Of a stretch of 32,577 nt of DNA, positions 15,477 to 24,152 are shown in pieces. A program made the position numbers and the translations under genes. The DNA is taken from the NCBI GenBank assembly GCA_020056565.1, contig JAGVHQ010000027.1, positions 1 to 32,577 of the forward strand, written 5' to 3'. Within the stretch, counting starts at the first letter, position 1, and every line of letters starts with the position of its first letter. The notes below the pieces were generated by a model, which made no database searches, was not told where the DNA came from, and saw nothing but the letters and a program-made list of their open reading frames with translations. The DNA comes from Candidatus Berkelbacteria bacterium (GTDB lineage Bacteria; Patescibacteriota; UBA1384; JAGVHQ01).

Positions 15477-15672
15477 TAGATTTCTCCCGCAGAATCGTCC
15501 AAGTCCGCGCGAGCGACTTTCGCAGCGCACGTACCTTTTTCGTATTCTTCTGCTTTCCTAACCCGATCTCGTGCACTGTTCTTGTGATCTCTTCACGGGT
15601 GGTTAAAACAGCATCTGCCAATTTATGAACTGGTATTTCTCTGATTTTGGTTAATTCATCACGGGTTTTCAT
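15463..15672 (-). CDS. rpmC: 50S ribosomal protein L29
   Basis: 69 residues (uL29), two helices at the exit-tunnel rim near the docking sites of trigger factor and SRP. Sequence is more divergent than its neighbours: the usual ELR..S.EEL start is degenerate ([16 protein letters not shown]), but the closing [20 protein letters not shown] matches the conserved .VRR.IARI.T.L.E. The identity is firm from position between rplP and rpsQ. The start overlaps the rplP stop as ATGA. Confidence 0.93.
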   Translation of the reverse strand: MKTRDELTKIREIPVHKLADAVLTTREEITRTVHEIGLGKQKNTKKVRALRKSLARTWTILREKSNVTA

Positions 15673-16082
15673 CGGTTATCCTTTATGAGGAAGGTTGTTT
15701 TGACCATGAGCTTGTGGGCAGCAAGTCGCATCGCTTCTTTAGCGACTGCTTCAGGTACACCATCCATTTCGAACAATATTCGTCCCGGTCGCACTCGTGC
15801 TACAAAGTGGTCGAGTGCTCCCTTTCCGCCTCCCATACCAGTTTCTGCTGGTTGGCTTGTAACAGGGGTGTGAGGAAAGATTCGAATCCAGATTTCTCCT
15901 CCGCGCTTGACGTAGCGAGTCATTGCGCGGCGAGCTGCTTCAATTTGACGTGCGCTCAGGCGTCCTCGTTCAATCGCCTTTAATCCATATTTTCCAAATG
16001 CAAGGTCTGATCCGCGGGAGGTATTCCCGGGTAAGACACCACGGAAGACTTTACGGTATTTCAATTTACGCGGCATGAGCAT
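15669..16082 (-). CDS. rplP: 50S ribosomal protein L16
   Basis: 137 residues (uL16) from the ATG at 16082. A perfect AGGAGG lies 6 nt upstream inside rpsC and fixes the start; the open frame up to 16133 is only overlap with rpsC. L16 is a late-assembly protein next to the A site. [15 protein letters not shown] is the usual N-terminus. [39 protein letters not shown] (key parts RYVKRGG, IRIFPH and the RMG.GKG-like loop) and [12 protein letters not shown] are diagnostic. It overlaps rpsC by 17 nt and rpmC by 4 nt. Confidence 0.97.
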   Translation of the reverse strand: MLMPRKLKYRKVFRGVLPGNTSRGSDLAFGKYGLKAIERGRLSARQIEAARRAMTRYVKRGGEIWIRIFPHTPVTSQPAETGMGGGKGALDHFVARVRPGRILFEMDGVPEAVAKEAMRLAAHKLMVKTTFLIKDNR

Positions 16083-16737
16083 TGGTTGCCTCCTGAGCGT
16101 ATTGGCCGCGGTTAATCCAGACCTTGACCCCAATTACGCCATAGGTTGTACGCGAATGTTCGACTGCAAAATCAATGTCAGCGCGGAAATTTGAAAGTGG
16201 CAAAGACCCGATTGTAACTGTTTGGGAACGGGCGATTTCGACTCCCCCGAGTCTTCCGGATAGTCGGATTCGGACCCCTTTTGCCCCGGCGCTCATGACC
16301 TTTTCGGAAGAAAGGCGCATCGCACGTTTATACGCGATTCTCTTTTTAAGTTGATTGGAAATGTTTTGAGCAACTAAAGTCGCGTGCAAGTCGGGTTTTT
16401 TGATCTCGAGGATATTGATTTTACACTTAACTTTTTCCCCGGCTGAGCGGGAGAGATGCGCTTCAATCTTTGCTTTCAGCGCAGTGATTTCCTGTCCACT
16501 GCGCCCAATCAGTAAACCGGGTTTGGAGGTTGAGAGTATAACGGTAATATCAGCCGGTCCACGTTCAATCTCAACGAGCGCAATTCCTGCGTTTGTCGAG
16601 AAGTGGTCACGGATGAAGCGTCGGATTTCTAAATCCTGTAAGAGGTTACGGGTATAATTGCGACTACTGAACCACCGACTGCGCCACGCGCGCGTCAGTA
16701 GTGTACGCATTGCGATTGGGTTTACTTTTTGGCCCAT
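16066..16737 (-). CDS. rpsC: 30S ribosomal protein S3
   Basis: 223 residues (uS3). [12 protein letters not shown] is the family N-terminus. A KH type II domain carries the [11 protein letters not shown] loop (GxxG), and the C-terminal domain has [36 protein letters not shown] and [14 protein letters not shown]3 forms part of the mRNA entry tunnel with helicase activity. It starts 16 nt inside rplV with AAGGA upstream. Some spc/S10 clusters have a longer, charged S3 tail; here it is short. Confidence 0.97.
   Translation of the reverse strand: MGQKVNPIAMRTLLTRAWRSRWFSSRNYTRNLLQDLEIRRFIRDHFSTNAGIALVEIERGPADITVILSTSKPGLLIGRSGQEITALKAKIEAHLSRSAGEKVKCKINILEIKKPDLHATLVAQNISNQLKKRIAYKRAMRLSSEKVMSAGAKGVRIRLSGRLGGVEIARSQTVTIGSLPLSNFRADIDFAVEHSRTTYGVIGVKVWINRGQYAQEATNAHAA
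16089..16094 (-). promoter_or_regulatory. Shine-Dalgarno deciding the rplP start
   Basis: AGGAGG on the minus strand, 6 nt before the ATG at 16082 and inside the rpsC coding region. It selects this ATG over the in-frame ATG two codons downstream and over upstream open sequence. Confidence 0.75.
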
Positions 16738-17087
16738 CGTGTTCCTTTTGGTTTTGGTTGCTTCTCGTCGCTCAGCTCAATATGAACATGGCTCATTTTC
16801 TTCATCATTGGGGCACTGCGGCCTCGGGAAAAAAGAATGCGTCGCTTGAGTGCCGGCCCTTCATCCACTCGAGCAATCACACGTGCTTTATCGATATCCA
16901 TTTCCCGCTCCTTCGCAAGTGCGGTAGCAGCTTTCAGAGTCTTTAAGAGGACTACAGCCGCATGGTTCGAAGTGAAGCTCAGACGGTCCAAAGCGTCCTG
17001 GGCAAGTTGTCCACGGATGCTTGTCGCCACCAATCGAACCTTACGTGGTGCGACTCGTTGGAATCGGGCAACAGTGTGAATGCGCAT
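16722..17087 (-). CDS. rplV: 50S ribosomal protein L22
   Basis: 121 residues (uL22), which lines the exit tunnel at its constriction. RFQRVAPRKVRLVATSIRGQ is the N-terminal signature. ALKRRILFSRGRSAPMMKKMSHVHIEL is the extended hairpin tip and following strand, with FSRGRSAPM where most bacteria have PRARGRA..I; the tip is where macrolide-resistance changes arise in other species. The ATG directly follows the rpsS stop (TAAATG) with AGGGGA upstream. A 15-residue basic tail ends the protein. Confidence 0.97.
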   Translation of the reverse strand: MRIHTVARFQRVAPRKVRLVATSIRGQLAQDALDRLSFTSNHAAVVLLKTLKAATALAKEREMDIDKARVIARVDEGPALKRRILFSRGRSAPMMKKMSHVHIELSDEKQPKPKGTRWAKK

Positions 17088-17366
17088 TTATTTCCCCTGT
17101 CCCTTTTCTTGTTCACGGGCCACTTTACCCCCATGCCGTCGAAATGTACGGGTAGGAGCAAATTCACCAAGACGATGGCCAACCATATCTTCCGTTACCT
17201 TTACCGGGATAAAGATTTTACCGTTGTGCACAGTGAATTGGACTCCGATCATCTCAGGCGAAATAACACTTGAGCGGGCCCAAGTTTTAATCGGCCCATT
17301 CCCCGCGGTTACCTTCTTCATTAATCGTGCGTCAATGTAGGGTCCTTTTTTAAGTGAACGTGACAT
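17088..17366 (-). CDS. rpsS: 30S ribosomal protein S19
   Basis: 92 residues (uS19). [19 protein letters not shown] is the textbook start. [22 protein letters not shown] and [24 protein letters not shown] carry the S19 signature around GHKLGEF.PTR. It sits in the 30S head and contacts A-site tRNA through its tail. It lies 2 nt after rplB and directly abuts rplV. Confidence 0.97.
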   Translation of the reverse strand: MSRSLKKGPYIDARLMKKVTAGNGPIKTWARSSVISPEMIGVQFTVHNGKIFIPVKVTEDMVGHRLGEFAPTRTFRRHGGKVAREQEKGQGK

Positions 17367-17368
17367 AT

Positions 17369-18193
17369 CTATTTCCTTTTCCGGACGATTAACTTTGCGA
17401 GAGGATTGTGTCGACGGGTCTTAAAACCAAGCGCAGGCTTACCCCAAGGCGTTTTAGGATGCTTCAAACCAATTGGATTATTTCCTTCACCACCACCATG
17501 AGGATGAGCAGCCGGATACATTGCTTTCCCGCGAACAGTGGGGCGTTTCCCCATCCAGCGCATTCGGCCGGCTTTACCAATTCGGACGGTTGAATGAGTG
17601 ATGTTGCCAATTTTTCCGATAGATGCATTTGAACGAAGCTGGATTTTTCGGATCTCACCGGATGGGAGGCGTACGTGTGCGTAGTCACCTTCCTTAGAGA
17701 CGATCACCGCGCTTGTCCCGGCGGATTGGGCGATTCGTACTCCTCCTTGGGGGAAGAGCTCTACACTGTGTATTTCGATTCCACTGGGAATCGCTTGAAG
17801 ACTCATTCGGTTTCCAATTGAGATCTCCGCCTTTTCGTTGAATTCAATTGTGTGTCCTACTTGCAGCCCATCTGGCGCGAGGATGTAGATCATTTTTCCA
17901 CCCTCAGCTTTGACTAACGCGATCCGCGCGCTACGATTTGGGTCATACTCAATTGTTTGCACGGCCCCAGTGTGTCCTGCGAGTTGCTCAAGAGTGGAGA
18001 TGATTCGAAACCGGCGGCGTACCCCACCGCCACGGTGGCGGATTGAAATTGTACCCGATTCGTCACGTCCAGAATGCGTGCGGAGTGCACGAGTAAGGCT
18101 TTTGAGTGGCTTATTGGTCGTCAATTCCGCGAAATCAGAGTACGTAATTGCGCGTGACCCAGCAGCATTCGGTTTGACTTTTCGTAAGGCCAT
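17369..18193 (-). CDS. rplB: 50S ribosomal protein L2
   Basis: 274 residues, standard for uL2, which is needed for subunit association and peptidyl transferase assembly. [42 protein letters not shown] and the C-terminal [13 protein letters not shown] signature ([12 protein letters not shown] in most bacteria, with the conserved HPHGGGEG intact) followed by [14 protein letters not shown] are all present. The start overlaps the rplW stop by 1 nt (TAATG). Confidence 0.98.
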   Translation of the reverse strand: MALRKVKPNAAGSRAITYSDFAELTTNKPLKSLTRALRTHSGRDESGTISIRHRGGGVRRRFRIISTLEQLAGHTGAVQTIEYDPNRSARIALVKAEGGKMIYILAPDGLQVGHTIEFNEKAEISIGNRMSLQAIPSGIEIHSVELFPQGGVRIAQSAGTSAVIVSKEGDYAHVRLPSGEIRKIQLRSNASIGKIGNITHSTVRIGKAGRMRWMGKRPTVRGKAMYPAAHPHGGGEGNNPIGLKHPKTPWGKPALGFKTRRHNPLAKLIVRKRK

Positions 18194-18561
18194 TACTTCT
18201 CCTGATCCTTTTGGTCGGCAGCACCAGCGTCTTTGGTAACAGCTTCCAGCTTAGTCTTCTCATTTTTTTTGGGGGGAGTTTCCTCAGGTGCGCTCGAGAA
18301 TTCGAATCCGGGAATTGTCATTCCTTTTTTCAAATGAATGTGTGCATATTTAACCGCAGAAACAGCTCCCTTGATCCGTTTAAAACGTCTGACCTTTGGT
18401 TTTCGCGTGGAAGTCGTAATTTTAGTAACAGTTACATTGAAAAGTTTGCTGAGCGTCCGCGCAATTTCAGGTTTTGTGCTCTTGAGTGGCACTGCGAATG
18501 TGTACACTCCAGTACCTGCACGCTGTAATGATTTTTCTGTTAAACGAGGTCTCAGGTTCAT
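18193..18561 (-). CDS. rplW: 50S ribosomal protein L23 with charged tail
   Basis: 122 residues; the uL23 fold takes about 90. It starts RPRLTEKSLQRAGTGVYTFAV, corresponding to P..TEKS......YTF.V, continues KPEIARTLSKLFNVTVTKI and RRFKRIKGAVSAVKYAHIHLKKG. L23 is the exit-site docking point for trigger factor and SRP. After the fold comes a charged tail of about 30 residues (EETPPKKNEKTKLEAVTKDA and on) with alternating Lys and acidic residues. It overlaps rplD by 4 nt. Confidence 0.96.
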   Translation of the reverse strand: MNLRPRLTEKSLQRAGTGVYTFAVPLKSTKPEIARTLSKLFNVTVTKITTSTRKPKVRRFKRIKGAVSAVKYAHIHLKKGMTIPGFEFSSAPEETPPKKNEKTKLEAVTKDAGAADQKDQEK

Positions 18562-19211
18562 TGTGCTTCCTTGAGAGTTGGGTTGGTGCGCTGTTCAAGC
18601 TGAGGAAGAGCATCTTGAGTGATAACGACCCAGTTATGCATCAGTACATCTAAAGCATTTACATCCTTGACGCAGCGACAGGTGATGTAGGGCAGGTTTC
18701 GAGTTGCCCTCAGGAGCATCGGGTCAACTTTAACGTCGATAAAAAGAATCGAACCCTCATCAATTGGCAATCCCGCAAGTGCCAAGAGTGCCTCCTTGGT
18801 TTTGGGTACGGTTAATGTAAGGGCGCTCACAACAATTACCTTTTTGTCTTTTGAACGGTCTGTAAGTACGCCACTAAGCGCCTTCCGGCGCAGCGCTGGG
18901 GAAATTTTTTGCGCATTTTCTGAATGTGTACGAGGCCCGAATGTAATTCCGCCGCCCTTCCAAAGTGGTGAGCGAATCGAACCAGCACGTGCTCTTCCTG
19001 TTCCTTTTTGGCGCCAGGGTTTTCGCCCGCCACCCGAAACCTCGGAGCGTGTTTTGGTATGAGCGGTGTTCTGTTTAAGACGCGCCCAATACATGACAAC
19101 TGCTTGTTTTATGAGCTCAGAGTTGACACTCACATTAAATACACTTTTAGGTAACGAGTTCGTACTCAGTTTTACAGGGGTAAAGACGCTGTGCGCTTTG
19201 GTGCTATTCAT
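18558..19211 (-). CDS. rplD: 50S ribosomal protein L4
   Basis: 217 residues (uL4). The extended loop is clear: RQNTAHTKTRSEVSGGGRKPW-like region followed by RQKGTGRARAGSIRSPLWKGGG and FGPRTHS, which matches the canonical WRQKGTGRAR.GS..SP.W.GGG...GP. That loop reaches the exit-tunnel constriction. The Rossmann-like C-terminal part is present (KKVIVVSALTL, GSILFID, LDVLMHNWVVIT). In E. coli L4 represses its own S10 operon through a leader hairpin; the hairpin upstream of rplC here is a candidate target. It overlaps rplC by 8 nt. Confidence 0.97.
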   Translation of the reverse strand: MNSTKAHSVFTPVKLSTNSLPKSVFNVSVNSELIKQAVVMYWARLKQNTAHTKTRSEVSGGGRKPWRQKGTGRARAGSIRSPLWKGGGITFGPRTHSENAQKISPALRRKALSGVLTDRSKDKKVIVVSALTLTVPKTKEALLALAGLPIDEGSILFIDVKVDPMLLRATRNLPYITCRCVKDVNALDVLMHNWVVITQDALPQLEQRTNPTLKEAQ

Positions 19212-19830
19212 TACGGTCCTCTGAGGTTTCTTTTTGAAGCGTTATCCATGTTCCACGTGGACCGGGGAGCGGTCCCTTGAGTAAAATCATCGGCGGTTTC
19301 ATGGTATCTTCTACCCCGATGACCTCGCGTTTGTGAAGTGTGATTTGCGTATGCCCGAGATGGCCCGGAAGACGGCGTCCTTTGACAACGCGCTGCGGAA
19401 ACATAGAACCGATTGAACCTGGGGCGCGGTGGTGGTCTGAACCATGCGTTTCAGGGCCTCGATGAAAGCCGTGTCGTTTAATAACCCCCGCGAACCCTTT
19501 TCCCTTTGAGATACCTCCAACACGTACGAGGTCGCCAGTTTTGAATTGAGAGGCGGTAAGCTTTGTTCCAACAGCAGGCGGTGTTTTGGTCTTGAATTCT
19601 TTGAGTACTCGAGTCTTAGCACCAGATTTCTTTAGATGGCCTTGGAGCGGTTTCGAATTATTCTTTGTATCGCCTCCACCAATTTGTACTGCATCGTAGC
19701 CGTCTTTTTCTTTTGTCTTTGCTTGCGTGACAGTATTGGGAGGTACGCGTAAAACCGTCACGGGAATTTCTCGTCCCGCTTTAGTAAATACGCGCGTCAT
19801 ACCGATTTTTTGAACAAGTAAGTAACTCAT
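19204..19830 (-). CDS. rplC: 50S ribosomal protein L3
   Basis: 208 residues (uL3). QKIGMTRVFTKAGREIPVTVL is the N-terminus, KGKGFAGVIKRHGFHRGPETHGSDHHRAPGSIG is the signature (F.GV.KRH.F..G..SHGS...R.PGSIG) that reaches towards the peptidyl transferase centre, and LPGHLGHTQITLHKREVIGV closes the fold. It is the first gene after a strong promoter and long hairpin in the 110-nt spacer downstream of rpsJ. TGGAG lies just before the ATG. Confidence 0.97.
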   Translation of the reverse strand: MSYLLVQKIGMTRVFTKAGREIPVTVLRVPPNTVTQAKTKEKDGYDAVQIGGGDTKNNSKPLQGHLKKSGAKTRVLKEFKTKTPPAVGTKLTASQFKTGDLVRVGGISKGKGFAGVIKRHGFHRGPETHGSDHHRAPGSIGSMFPQRVVKGRRLPGHLGHTQITLHKREVIGVEDTMKPPMILLKGPLPGPRGTWITLQKETSEDRNE

Positions 19831-19848
19831 GTACTCCAGAGCTAAAAT

Positions 19849-19904
19849 ATGTCCGGAACCATCCCTCCGCCAACTGGCGGAGAATCGGGACGTTTTCCTG
19901 ACAT
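19849..19904 (-). promoter_or_regulatory. Long structured leader hairpin upstream of rplC
   Basis: On the transcript this stretch folds into one interrupted stem: an outer 5-bp pair (19900-19904 with 19849-19853), a 1x1 mismatch, a 4-bp pair (19895-19898 with 19855-19858), a 3-bp pair (19888-19890 with 19862-19864), and a perfect inner stem (19875-19882 with 19865-19872). It begins at the predicted transcription start of the promoter at 19909-19937 and ends 18 nt before the rplC ATG. No U-run follows, so it is not a classical terminator. Its position suits an r-protein autoregulatory leader, which is inference. Confidence 0.5.
19865..19882. repeat. Short palindrome, copy 2 (CTCCGCCA/TGGCGGAG)
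   Basis: Perfect 8-bp inverted repeat around a 2-nt centre. Its inner 16 bases differ by one base from the palindrome at 20299-20314. As RNA both give a UCCGCC-AGYU-GGCGGA hairpin with a four-base loop. Confidence 0.7.
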
Positions 19905-19908
19905 GTTT

Positions 19909-19937
19909 AGTATAGCAAGCCGTTCGTGCTTCGTCAA
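19909..19937 (-). promoter_or_regulatory. Sigma70-type promoter for the rplC (S10) cluster
   Basis: TTGACG (19937-19932) and TATACT (19914-19909), separated by 17 nt, each matching consensus at 5 of 6 positions. The -35 box starts 3 nt after the rpsJ stop. The expected start is near 19902, giving a leader of about 70 nt. Confidence 0.7.
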
Positions 19938-19940
19938 ACC

Positions 19941-20264
19941 TTAGGTTTTGATTTCAATATCCACACCGGCGGGCAGGTCTAAACTCATAAGGGAATCTAT
20001 TGTTTTTGCGGATGGTTCTAGAATGTCGATTAAACGCTTGTGGATCCGCATCTCAAACTGCTCTCGCGCATCTTTATGCACAAATGTTGAACGGTTTACC
20101 GTAAAAAGCTTCCGTTCCGAAGGAAGCGGGATTGGTCCAATTACTTTTGCCCCAGTTCGCTCAGCGCTTTCGATGATTTTTTTTGCAGAACGATCGATAA
20201 TACGATAATCATAGGCACGTAAGCGGACTCGGATTCGTTGCGTTGGTTTATCTTTTGTTGCCAC
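19941..20264 (-). CDS. rpsJ: 30S ribosomal protein S10
   Basis: 107 residues (uS10, also NusE, which joins NusB in antitermination). [59 protein letters not shown] and [14 protein letters not shown] are all standard. The start is GTG at 20264. A 5-bp hairpin (20271-20283) lies just upstream of the start, and no strong Shine-Dalgarno is visible. It is cut off from the rest of the S10 cluster by a 110-nt spacer with a promoter, so it probably travels mainly with tuf. Confidence 0.97.
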   Translation of the reverse strand: MATKDKPTQRIRVRLRAYDYRIIDRSAKKIIESAERTGAKVIGPIPLPSERKLFTVNRSTFVHKDAREQFEMRIHKRLIDILEPSAKTIDSLMSLDLPAGVDIEIKT

Positions 20265-20270
20265 GTTCTT

Positions 20271-20283
20271 TTAGGTTTCCTAA
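20271..20283 (-). promoter_or_regulatory. Small hairpin just upstream of rpsJ
   Basis: TTAGG and CCTAA on the transcript pair around an AAA loop, ending 7 nt before the GTG start. It could sequester the poor ribosome-binding region of rpsJ; that role is inference. Confidence 0.35.
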
Positions 20284-20298
20284 GGTGCGAATATTGGG

Positions 20299-20314
20299 TC
20301 CGCCAGCTGGCGGA
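20299..20314. repeat. Short palindrome, copy 1 (TCCGCCAG/CTGGCGGA)
   Basis: A perfect 16-bp palindrome starting directly after the tuf stop codon. A near-identical copy lies at 19865-19882, so rpsJ is bracketed by the pair. No T-run follows on the transcript strand, so an intrinsic terminator is unlikely. Confidence 0.7.
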
Positions 20315-21499
20315 TTACTTAATAATCTTTGTTACGACTCCTGCACCGACAGTTCGACCACCTTCACGAATTGCAAAGCGCAAGCCATCTTCGAGCGCAA
20401 TCGGAACAATCAATTTGACTTTAAAGCTGATCGTATCACCTGGAACAACCATTTCAGTGCCTTCTGGCAACTCGACCTCACCAGTCACATCTGTCGTTCG
20501 GAAGTAGAACTGTGGCTTGTATCCTTTGAAAAAGGGAGTGTGTCGCCCACCTTCGTCTTTGGTGAGGATATATACTTCTGACTCAAATTCCGTGTGCGGT
20601 GTTGCAGTGCCGGGCTTGGCAAGTACTTGTCCGCGCTCGATATCGGTACGCTCGATGCCGCGCAAAAGCACGCCCACGTTGTCACCTGCTTGACCTTGGT
20701 CGAGCAGCTTCTTAAACATCTCTACGCCGGTGACAACACTCTTTTTTGTGGGACGAATTCCAACAATCTCAATTTCTTCGTTTACCTTGACAACACCACG
20801 CTCTATTCTGCCAGTCGCAACCGTACCGCGGCCTTTAATTGAAAAGACGTCTTCAACCGGCATCAAGAACGGTTTGTCTGTTTCGCGAATTGGTTCAGGA
20901 ATATAGGCATCTAAGGCGTCAATCAGATCAAGGATTGACTTTTCCGCTTCTGGGTCGCCTTCCAGTGCCTTCAACGCAGATCCTTTGATTACCGGGACTT
21001 CATCACCGGGAAATTTATATTTCGTAAGTAACTCTCGCACTTCGACCTCGACGAGGTCCAAGAGCTCCTTATCGGTAACTTGATCGGTTTTGTTGAGAAA
21101 GACAACCATACGCGGTACTCCTACCTGGCGCGCCAGGAGGATATGTTCGCGGGTTTGAGGCATCGGACCGTCAGCTGCTGATACTACCAAAATAGCCGCG
21201 TCCATTTGAGCCGCACCAGTAATCATGTTTTTAACGTAGTCGGCGTGTCCAGGGCAGTCGACATGCGCATAGTGGCGTTTTTCTGATTCGTACTCTTGAT
21301 GTGAGGTCGCAATCGTAATTCCACGCGCACGCTCTTCGGGTGCGTTATCAATATCTTCGTACTTCTTTTCCTTAGCCAAGCCCTTTTTAGCAAGTACTTT
21401 GGTAATCGCCGCCGTTAGGGTTGTTTTCCCGTGGTCAACGTGCCCAATAGTACCGACATTAATGTGCGGCTTGGTTCGTTCAAATTTTCCTTCAGCCAT
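20315..21499 (-). CDS. tuf: Elongation factor Tu
   Basis: 394 residues, full length. The GTPase that delivers aminoacyl-tRNA to the A site. G1 GHVDHGKT (19-26), switch [15 protein letters not shown]3 DCPGH (81-85, with catalytic H85), G4 NKTD (136-139; most bacteria have NKVD or NKCD) and G5 GSALKAL. Domains 2 and 3 follow with GRIERG, GVEMFKK and the closing [13 protein letters not shown]. It has its own promoter and a leader with hairpins, and a strong AAGGAG 6 nt before the ATG (21511-21506). This fits the need for EF-Tu at several copies per ribosome. Only one tuf is visible. Confidence 0.98.
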   Translation of the reverse strand: MAEGKFERTKPHINVGTIGHVDHGKTTLTAAITKVLAKKGLAKEKKYEDIDNAPEERARGITIATSHQEYESEKRHYAHVDCPGHADYVKNMITGAAQMDAAILVVSAADGPMPQTREHILLARQVGVPRMVVFLNKTDQVTDKELLDLVEVEVRELLTKYKFPGDEVPVIKGSALKALEGDPEAEKSILDLIDALDAYIPEPIRETDKPFLMPVEDVFSIKGRGTVATGRIERGVVKVNEEIEIVGIRPTKKSVVTGVEMFKKLLDQGQAGDNVGVLLRGIERTDIERGQVLAKPGTATPHTEFESEVYILTKDEGGRHTPFFKGYKPQFYFRTTDVTGEVELPEGTEMVVPGDTISFKVKLIVPIALEDGLRFAIREGGRTVGAGVVTKIIK

Positions 21500-21511
21500 C
21501 GATTGCTCCTT

Positions 21512-21540
21512 CCACTGAAAGTGGCGTTTCAGGCCACCTT
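21512..21540 (-). promoter_or_regulatory. Leader of tuf with mutually exclusive hairpins
   Basis: Three stems compete for the same bases on the transcript: an 8-bp stem with one G-U pair (21533-21540 with 21518-21525), a 6-bp stem (21527-21532 with 21515-21520) and a 5-bp stem with a 3-nt loop (21520-21524 with 21512-21516). The last lies directly against the AAGGAG ribosome-binding site. Such overlap could work as a translational switch; that is inference. Confidence 0.45.
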
Positions 21541-21567
21541 AAACTTCCCCAAAAAGAATGTGCTTTT

Positions 21568-21596
21568 ATTATATGGGTGTATTCCAACGAAGTCAA
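21568..21596 (-). promoter_or_regulatory. Sigma70-type promoter for tuf
   Basis: TTGACT (21596-21591), 17 nt, then a perfect TATAAT (21573-21568). The fusA stop codon TGA is part of the -35 box. The predicted start is near 21561, so the leader is about 60 nt. Confidence 0.8.
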
Positions 21597-23677
21597 GCAG
21601 TTTTCGGGATACGTTTCTGGATAATAGACTGTGCTACACCTGCTGGAACAGGTTCGTAGTGATCGAATTCCATTGTGTAGGATGCCCGTCCAGTTGTCAT
21701 GCCGCGAAGCGTTGTCGCATATCCGAACATATGCCCAAGTGGGACTAATGCATCAATTGTTTTAATTCCCACTCGTTCGCCGGTTGCAAGAATCTGTCCT
21801 CGTTTTGAGTTCAAATCCCCTACTACGTCCCCAAAAAATGATTCGGGAGTGAGAACTTCCACTTTCATAATCGGTTCCAGTAGAACCGGCGCGCCAGATT
21901 TGAAACCGCTTTGCAGTGCCATCGAGCCTGCGATTTGGAATGCCATTTCGGAAGAGTCTACATCGTGATACGTGCCGTCGTATAGGATGACGCGAATGTC
22001 GACAATCGGGTAATGGGCAATTACACCACGGTCCAAAGCCCCGCGAATACCTTTTTCGATAGCAGGTATAAACTCGCGTGGAATCGAGCCGCCAACAATC
22101 TTGTTGACGAATTCAAACCCTTCACCTCGTTCACGTGGCTCCAGCTCGAGAAAGACGTGTCCATATTGCCCTCGGCCACCAGTTTGGCGAATATACTTCC
22201 CTTCTGCTTTTGAAGGTTTTGTCACTGTTTCTTTGTACGCCACTTCGGGAGCGCCGACATTCGCCTCCACACTGAACTCGCGTTTCATGCGATCCACAAG
22301 CACTTCGAGGTGCAGCTCCCCCATACCCGCGATGATTGTTTGTTGCGTTTCTTCGTTGGCGGTAACTCGGAATGTAGGGTCTTCTTCCGCCAGTTTTTGA
22401 AGCGCGATACCCATTTTTTCTTGATCTGCCTTCGTTTTTGGTTCGATTGCAACCGAAATCACCGGATCCGGGAATTGGATTGATTCCAAGACGGCTGGAC
22501 GGGCAGGGTCGCAAATAGTTTGGCCGGTCGTTACGTTTTTAAGGCCAACAATAGCAGCGATCTCACCTGAAAAAACTTCTTTCAATTCCTCGCGATGGTT
22601 AGCGTGCAGGCGAACAATTCGTCCAACGCGCTCCTTTGAATTAGTGGAGGCATTTAAGATATAGGAACCCGCGGCAAGCTTTCCAGAGTACACTCGAAAG
22701 AACGCGAGTCGCCCGACGAACGGATCTGTCGCAATTTTAAACACAAGTGCGCAGAACGGTTCGTTGTCGTCAGTTTTAATTTCGATTTCTTCTTCTAGGT
22801 TAGGAACTTTTGCGTGAATTGGGGGCACATCTAGTGGGGAAGGAAGGTAATCAACAACACCATCAAGTAGTTTTTGTACACCAGTATTTTTCAAAGCCGA
22901 CCCGCACATTACTGGAACAATCTTGTACGCAACCGTTGCTTTGCGTAAGGCGGATTTAAGTTCGGCAATACTCGGTTGCACACCTTCAAGGTATGCGTGT
23001 AGGAGTGTGTCGTCTGTTTCGACAATCTTTTCCACTAATTCGCTGCGTGCCTTTTTGGCATCTAAGCTCATTTCAGAGGGTATTTCAAGTTCTGTTATAT
23101 CTTCACCTAATTTCCCACCCCAGGAGAAGGCCTTTTCTTCAATGAGATCAATCAAACCGTGGAAATCTGCTTCCGTACCAATTGGCAATTGGATTCGTAC
23201 GGCGTGCGGTCCGAGACGTTCTTTGATCGAGGCGTAGGCTTTTTCAAAGTCGGCCCCCATACGGTCAAGTTTATTGACAAAGCAAATTCGAGGAACGTTG
23301 TACTTATCGGCCTGCCGCCACACCGTTTCCGATTGGGGCTCGACACCGGCTACCCCGTCGAATACAACGACTCCCCCATCAAGCACTCGTAACGATCGTT
23401 CAACCTCGACAGTGAAATCGACGTGTCCGGGGGTGTCGATAATATTGACCCGGGATTTATTCCAGAAACAAGTTGTCGCTGCCGCGGTAATCGTAATTCC
23501 CCGCTCCCGTTCCTGTTCCATCCAGTCCATGACGGCCTCGCCCTCGTGCACCTCGCCAATTTTGTGGGTTTTACCGGTATAGTAGAGTATCCGCTCCGTT
23601 ACAGTGGTTTTACCGGCGTCAATATGGGCGATAATGCCAATATTACGTGTATTCTCAAGAGAGTATTCGCGGGGCAT
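21593..23677 (-). CDS. fusA: Elongation factor G
   Basis: 694 residues from the ATG at 23677, 1 nt after the rpsG stop; an in-frame TTG at 23701 would add eight residues that homologues lack. EF-G drives translocation and, with RRF, ribosome recycling. G1 AHIDAGKT (17-24), switch [10 protein letters not shown]3 DTPGH (81-85), G4 NKLDRM (135-140) and [10 protein letters not shown] are canonical. Domain IV has GGRGQYGHV and [10 protein letters not shown], and domain V ends with [22 protein letters not shown]. No duplication or truncation is seen. It lies in the standard rpsL-rpsG-fusA order. Confidence 0.98.
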   Translation of the reverse strand: MPREYSLENTRNIGIIAHIDAGKTTVTERILYYTGKTHKIGEVHEGEAVMDWMEQERERGITITAAATTCFWNKSRVNIIDTPGHVDFTVEVERSLRVLDGGVVVFDGVAGVEPQSETVWRQADKYNVPRICFVNKLDRMGADFEKAYASIKERLGPHAVRIQLPIGTEADFHGLIDLIEEKAFSWGGKLGEDITELEIPSEMSLDAKKARSELVEKIVETDDTLLHAYLEGVQPSIAELKSALRKATVAYKIVPVMCGSALKNTGVQKLLDGVVDYLPSPLDVPPIHAKVPNLEEEIEIKTDDNEPFCALVFKIATDPFVGRLAFFRVYSGKLAAGSYILNASTNSKERVGRIVRLHANHREELKEVFSGEIAAIVGLKNVTTGQTICDPARPAVLESIQFPDPVISVAIEPKTKADQEKMGIALQKLAEEDPTFRVTANEETQQTIIAGMGELHLEVLVDRMKREFSVEANVGAPEVAYKETVTKPSKAEGKYIRQTGGRGQYGHVFLELEPRERGEGFEFVNKIVGGSIPREFIPAIEKGIRGALDRGVIAHYPIVDIRVILYDGTYHDVDSSEMAFQIAGSMALQSGFKSGAPVLLEPIMKVEVLTPESFFGDVVGDLNSKRGQILATGERVGIKTIDALVPLGHMFGYATTLRGMTTGRASYTMEFDHYEPVPAGVAQSIIQKRIPKTA

Positions 23678-23678
23678 C

Positions 23679-24149
23679 TTACATTCGGGCAAAATGAGCA
23701 AAGGCGCGATTTGCTTCTGCCATTTTGTGTACTGTGTCGCGGCGTTTAACTGCTGTGCCGGTGTTGTTGTAGGCGTCCATAAGCTCTGTTGCGAGGCGAG
23801 TAGCCATTGTTTGGGATTTACGAGCGCGGGCGCTTTCTAAAATCCAACGTAATGCTAAAGCTTGTTTTCGGTTGGGGCGAACCTCGACAGGGACTTGGTA
23901 CGTTGCTCCCCCGATTCGTTTACTGCGAACCTCTAATGCCGGTCCAATGTTTTGGATTGCTCGTTCAAAAACTGTTAATGGGTCAGTCTTTAATTTTGCC
24001 CCGGCTTCTTCCAGGGCAGAATAAACAATCGCCCGGGCGGTCATTTTTTGTCCAGAAAGCATTGTTTTATTAATTAACTGCTCAATTTCAATTGAGTGAT
24101 ATTTTTGATCGGGCTTAATCGTACGTTTTATAAACGTTGTTCTTCGCAT
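23679..24149 (-). CDS. rpsG: 30S ribosomal protein S7
   Basis: 156 residues (uS7), the primary assembly protein of the 30S head. It has the signature [22 protein letters not shown] near the N-terminus, equivalent to [33 protein letters not shown] and [12 protein letters not shown] are diagnostic, and [35 protein letters not shown] closes the protein. It lies 3 nt after rpsL and 1 nt before fusA. In E. coli S7 regulates the str operon through the rpsL-rpsG spacer; there is no room for such an element here. Confidence 0.98.
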   Translation of the reverse strand: MRRTTFIKRTIKPDQKYHSIEIEQLINKTMLSGQKMTARAIVYSALEEAGAKLKTDPLTVFERAIQNIGPALEVRSKRIGGATYQVPVEVRPNRKQALALRWILESARARKSQTMATRLATELMDAYNNTGTAVKRRDTVHKMAEANRAFAHFARM

Positions 24150-24152
24150 GAT

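Noticed and set aside
15477-15530. 18-residue N-terminal extension of S17
   Set aside because: It lies in rpmC and has no resemblance to S17; the inner ATG has a GGGAG site.
19849-20314. Hairpins around rpsJ as intrinsic terminators
   Set aside because: Neither palindrome is followed by a T-run on the transcript strand, and essential genes follow at once.
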